Source: Karalla daura (Eukaryota; Chordata; Actinopteri; Chaetodontiformes; Leiognathidae). From it: a DNA stretch of 64,000 nt. The position numbers were made by a program, and so were the translations under genes. The DNA is taken from assembly GCA_029224185.1 (NCBI GenBank), contig JANZKI010000027.1, positions 2,108,001-2,172,000 of the forward strand, written 5' to 3'. Of the stretch, positions 62,519 through 64,000 are shown piece by piece. How positions within the stretch are numbered: position 1 is the first letter of the stretch; every line of letters starts with the position of its first letter. The notes under the pieces are model-generated. The model searched no databases. It worked only from the letters and a program-made list of their open reading frames with translations, and was not told where the DNA came from.

Positions 62519-63802
62519 AAATGCATTTTCTCAGTTTCGCGTTCGCAGTTCTACAAAAAGGCTCAACTTGGCTGTCGGAACCCACATGACAGGCATTTTG
62601 CTGTGCAGTTGTGGCCAACATGATGCATGTGGTAGAAAGAGCTTCTGAAATGCATTTTCCTACAGTTTCACGCTCGTAGTTCTGTGAAACGGCCGAAATC
62701 GGCGTGGTGAACACAATACAGGCAATTTGCTGTATAGCAGGGGCCAACTGCTGAATCTTGCAGCAAAAGCTTCTCAAATGCATTTTCTCAGTTTCGCGTT
62801 CGAGTTCTACAAAAAGGCTCAACTTGGCTGTCGGAACCCACATGACAGGCATTTTGCTGTGCAGTTGTGGCCAACATGATGCATGTGGTAGAAAGAGCTT
62901 CTGAAATGCATTTTCCTACAGTTTCACGCTCGTAGTTCTGTGAAATGGCCGAAATCGGCGTAGTGAACACAATACAGGCAATTTGCTGTATAGCAGGGGC
63001 CAACTGCTGAATCTTGCAGCAAAAGCTTCTCAAATGCATTTTCTCAGTTTCGCGTTCGCAGTTCTACAAAAAGGCTCAACTTGGCTGTCGGAACCCACAT
63101 GACAGGCATTTTGCTGCGCAGTTGTGGCCAACATGATGCATGTGGTAGAAAGAGCTTCTGAAATGCATTTTCCTAAAGTTTCACGCTCGTAGTTCTGTGA
63201 AACGGCCGAAATCGGCGTGGTGAACACAATACAGGCAATTTGCTGTATAGCAGGGGCCAACTGCCGAATCTTGCAGCAAAAGCTTCTCAAATGCATTTTC
63301 TCAGTTTCGCGTTCGCAGTTCTACAAAAAGGCTCAACTTGGCTGTCGGAACCCACATGACAGGCATTTTGCTGCGCAGTTGTGGCCAACATGATGCATGT
63401 GGTAGAAAGAGCTTCTGAAATGCATTTTCCTACAGTTTCACGCTCGTAGTTCTGTGAAACGGCCGAAATTGGCGTGGTGAACACAATACAGGCAATTTGC
63501 TGTATAGCAGGGGCCAACTGCTGCATCTTGCAGCAAAAGCTTCTCAAATGCATTTTCTCAGTTTCGCGTTCGCAGTTCTACAAAAACGCTCAACTTGGCT
63601 GTCGGAACCCACATGACAGGCATTTTGCTGCGCAGTTGTGGCCAACATGATGCATGTGGTAGAAAGAGCTTCTGAAATGCATTTTCCTACAGTTTCACGC
63701 TTGTAGTTCTGTGAAACGGCCGAAATTGGCGTGGTGAACACAATACAGGCAATTTGCTGTATAGCAGGGGCCAACTGCTGAATCTTGCAGCAAAAGCTTC
63801 TC

Positions 63803-64000
63803 AAATGCATTTTCTCAGTTTCGCGTTCGCAGTTCTACAAAAAGGCTCAACTTGGCTGTCGGAACCCACATGACAGGCATTTTGCTGTGCAGTTGTGGCT
63901 AACATGATGCATGTGGTAGAAGAGCTTCTGAAATGCATTTTCCTACAGTTTCACGCTTGTAGCTCTGTGAAACGGCCGAAATCGGCGTGGTGAAAAAAAT
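63803..64000. repeat. Partial X monomer at the right edge
   Basis: Half A shows ggctaac and tagaagagc, and half B begins at 63931 with cttgtagctc and tgaaaaaaat. The array continues beyond the window, and it cannot be seen whether a pair or triplet follows. Confidence 0.9.

Larger units (their letters stand above)
1..64000. repeat. 257-bp satellite DNA array, about 249 head-to-tail monomers
   Basis: The whole window is one tandem array. The ten-base palindrome AAATGCATTT followed by TCTCAGTTTC recurs every 257 bp, or 256 bp in deletion variants, from 118 to 63803. This gives 248 complete monomers plus a 117-base partial at the left edge and a 198-base partial at the right edge. All copies point the same way and none is interrupted by foreign DNA. 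Neighbouring copies differ by a few substitutions and share the same small set of diagnostic variants. One monomer counts to about 47% GC. Each carries one AAGCTT, so HindIII would give a 257-bp ladder. Such arrays are known from centromeric, pericentromeric, knob and subtelomeric heterochromatin; which applies here cannot be told, and I do not recognise the family. Confidence 0.98.
61491..64000. repeat. Rearranged, incomplete HOR copy R7
   Basis: Order S, an E/G chimera, M, an N/K chimera, N, Y, S, M-like, T, then a partial X at the window edge. Two joins each remove exactly one monomer compared with R3. Private changes include ggggctaac near 61973, ggggtcaac near 62230 and aaaaacgctc near 63587. 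Confidence 0.8.

Noticed and set aside
1..64000. CRISPR array.
   Set aside because: There are no short repeats separated by unique spacers. The whole 257-bp period is conserved, and there are no cas genes.
1..64000. rDNA intergenic spacer repeats.
   Set aside because: No rRNA sequence appears in 64 kb, and spacer subrepeat blocks are far shorter than this array.
1..64000. Telomere-like repeats or a transposon end within the array.
   Set aside because: No TTAGGG- or TTTAGGG-type runs, terminal inverted repeats, target-site duplications or poly-A retroelement tails were seen. The A8 tract is an internal variant of fixed length within half B.
1..64000. A previously undescribed multi-gene defence or metabolic system.
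   Set aside because: No coding sequence of any kind can be supported. The interest of the window lies in its satellite structure.

Overview
The window is one uninterrupted block of eukaryotic satellite DNA. It contains no convincing gene, RNA gene, transposon or unique sequence. A monomer of 257 bp (about 47% GC, counted on one monomer) repeats head to tail in a single orientation from the first base to the last. Anchored on the conserved AAATGCATTT at the start of each monomer, there are 248 complete monomers between 118 and 63802: 197 of 257 bp and 51 of 256 bp (35 with one type of 1-bp deletion, 16 with another). Partial monomers lie at both window edges. This arithmetic closes exactly (248 x 257 - 51 = 63685), so no other net length change is present. 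The monomer is itself an ancient dimer of a 129-bp half (A) and a 128-bp half (B) that are still alignable. Tandem arrays of this size and order are typical of centromeric, pericentromeric, knob, subtelomeric or B/sex-chromosome heterochromatin. I do not recognise the satellite family and cannot name the organism. Frequent CpG-to-TpG/CpA variants fit a genome with cytosine methylation, such as a plant or vertebrate.

Layout, using short names for monomer classes: X = 256 bp, reads tagaagagc; Y = 256 bp, reads ttcgag; S = taaagtttc with ctgccgaatc; E = tcacactcg; G = aacgcccg with tagtagg; M = gctgcatcttgc; K = acaggttcacgcttg; T = cttgtagttc; N = ordinary. From 375 to 8594 an 8-monomer higher-order period of 2055 bp is visible. 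From 8.6 to 32.5 kb the order is patchier, with duplicated segments at offsets 1798, 3596, 10534 and 12588 bp and a local 513-bp duplication at 16.6-17.6 kb. From 32484 a well-defined higher-order repeat (HOR) beginning S-E-G-M-N appears: 13-mer (32484-35820), 21-mer (35821-41212), a 20-monomer interruption resembling the 24.5-28.1 and 30.2-32.5 kb region (41213-46348), 17-mer (46349-50712), two 18-mers of 4620 bp (50713-55332 and 55333-59952), a truncated 6-mer (59953-61490) and a rearranged partial copy running off the window.

The right side is younger and more homogenised than the left. The 4620-bp offset gave no mismatch in the many 60-base lines I compared between about 47.83 and 55.36 kb and their partners. 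The X monomer is single on the left, then paired, then in triplets. The Y deletion is absent before 28.6 kb. Polymorphism sits mostly in half B, whereas half A is nearly invariant. The sequence is therefore best read as a record of unequal exchange and conversion. Every open reading frame is a by-product of the repeat, and no protein-coding system is present.
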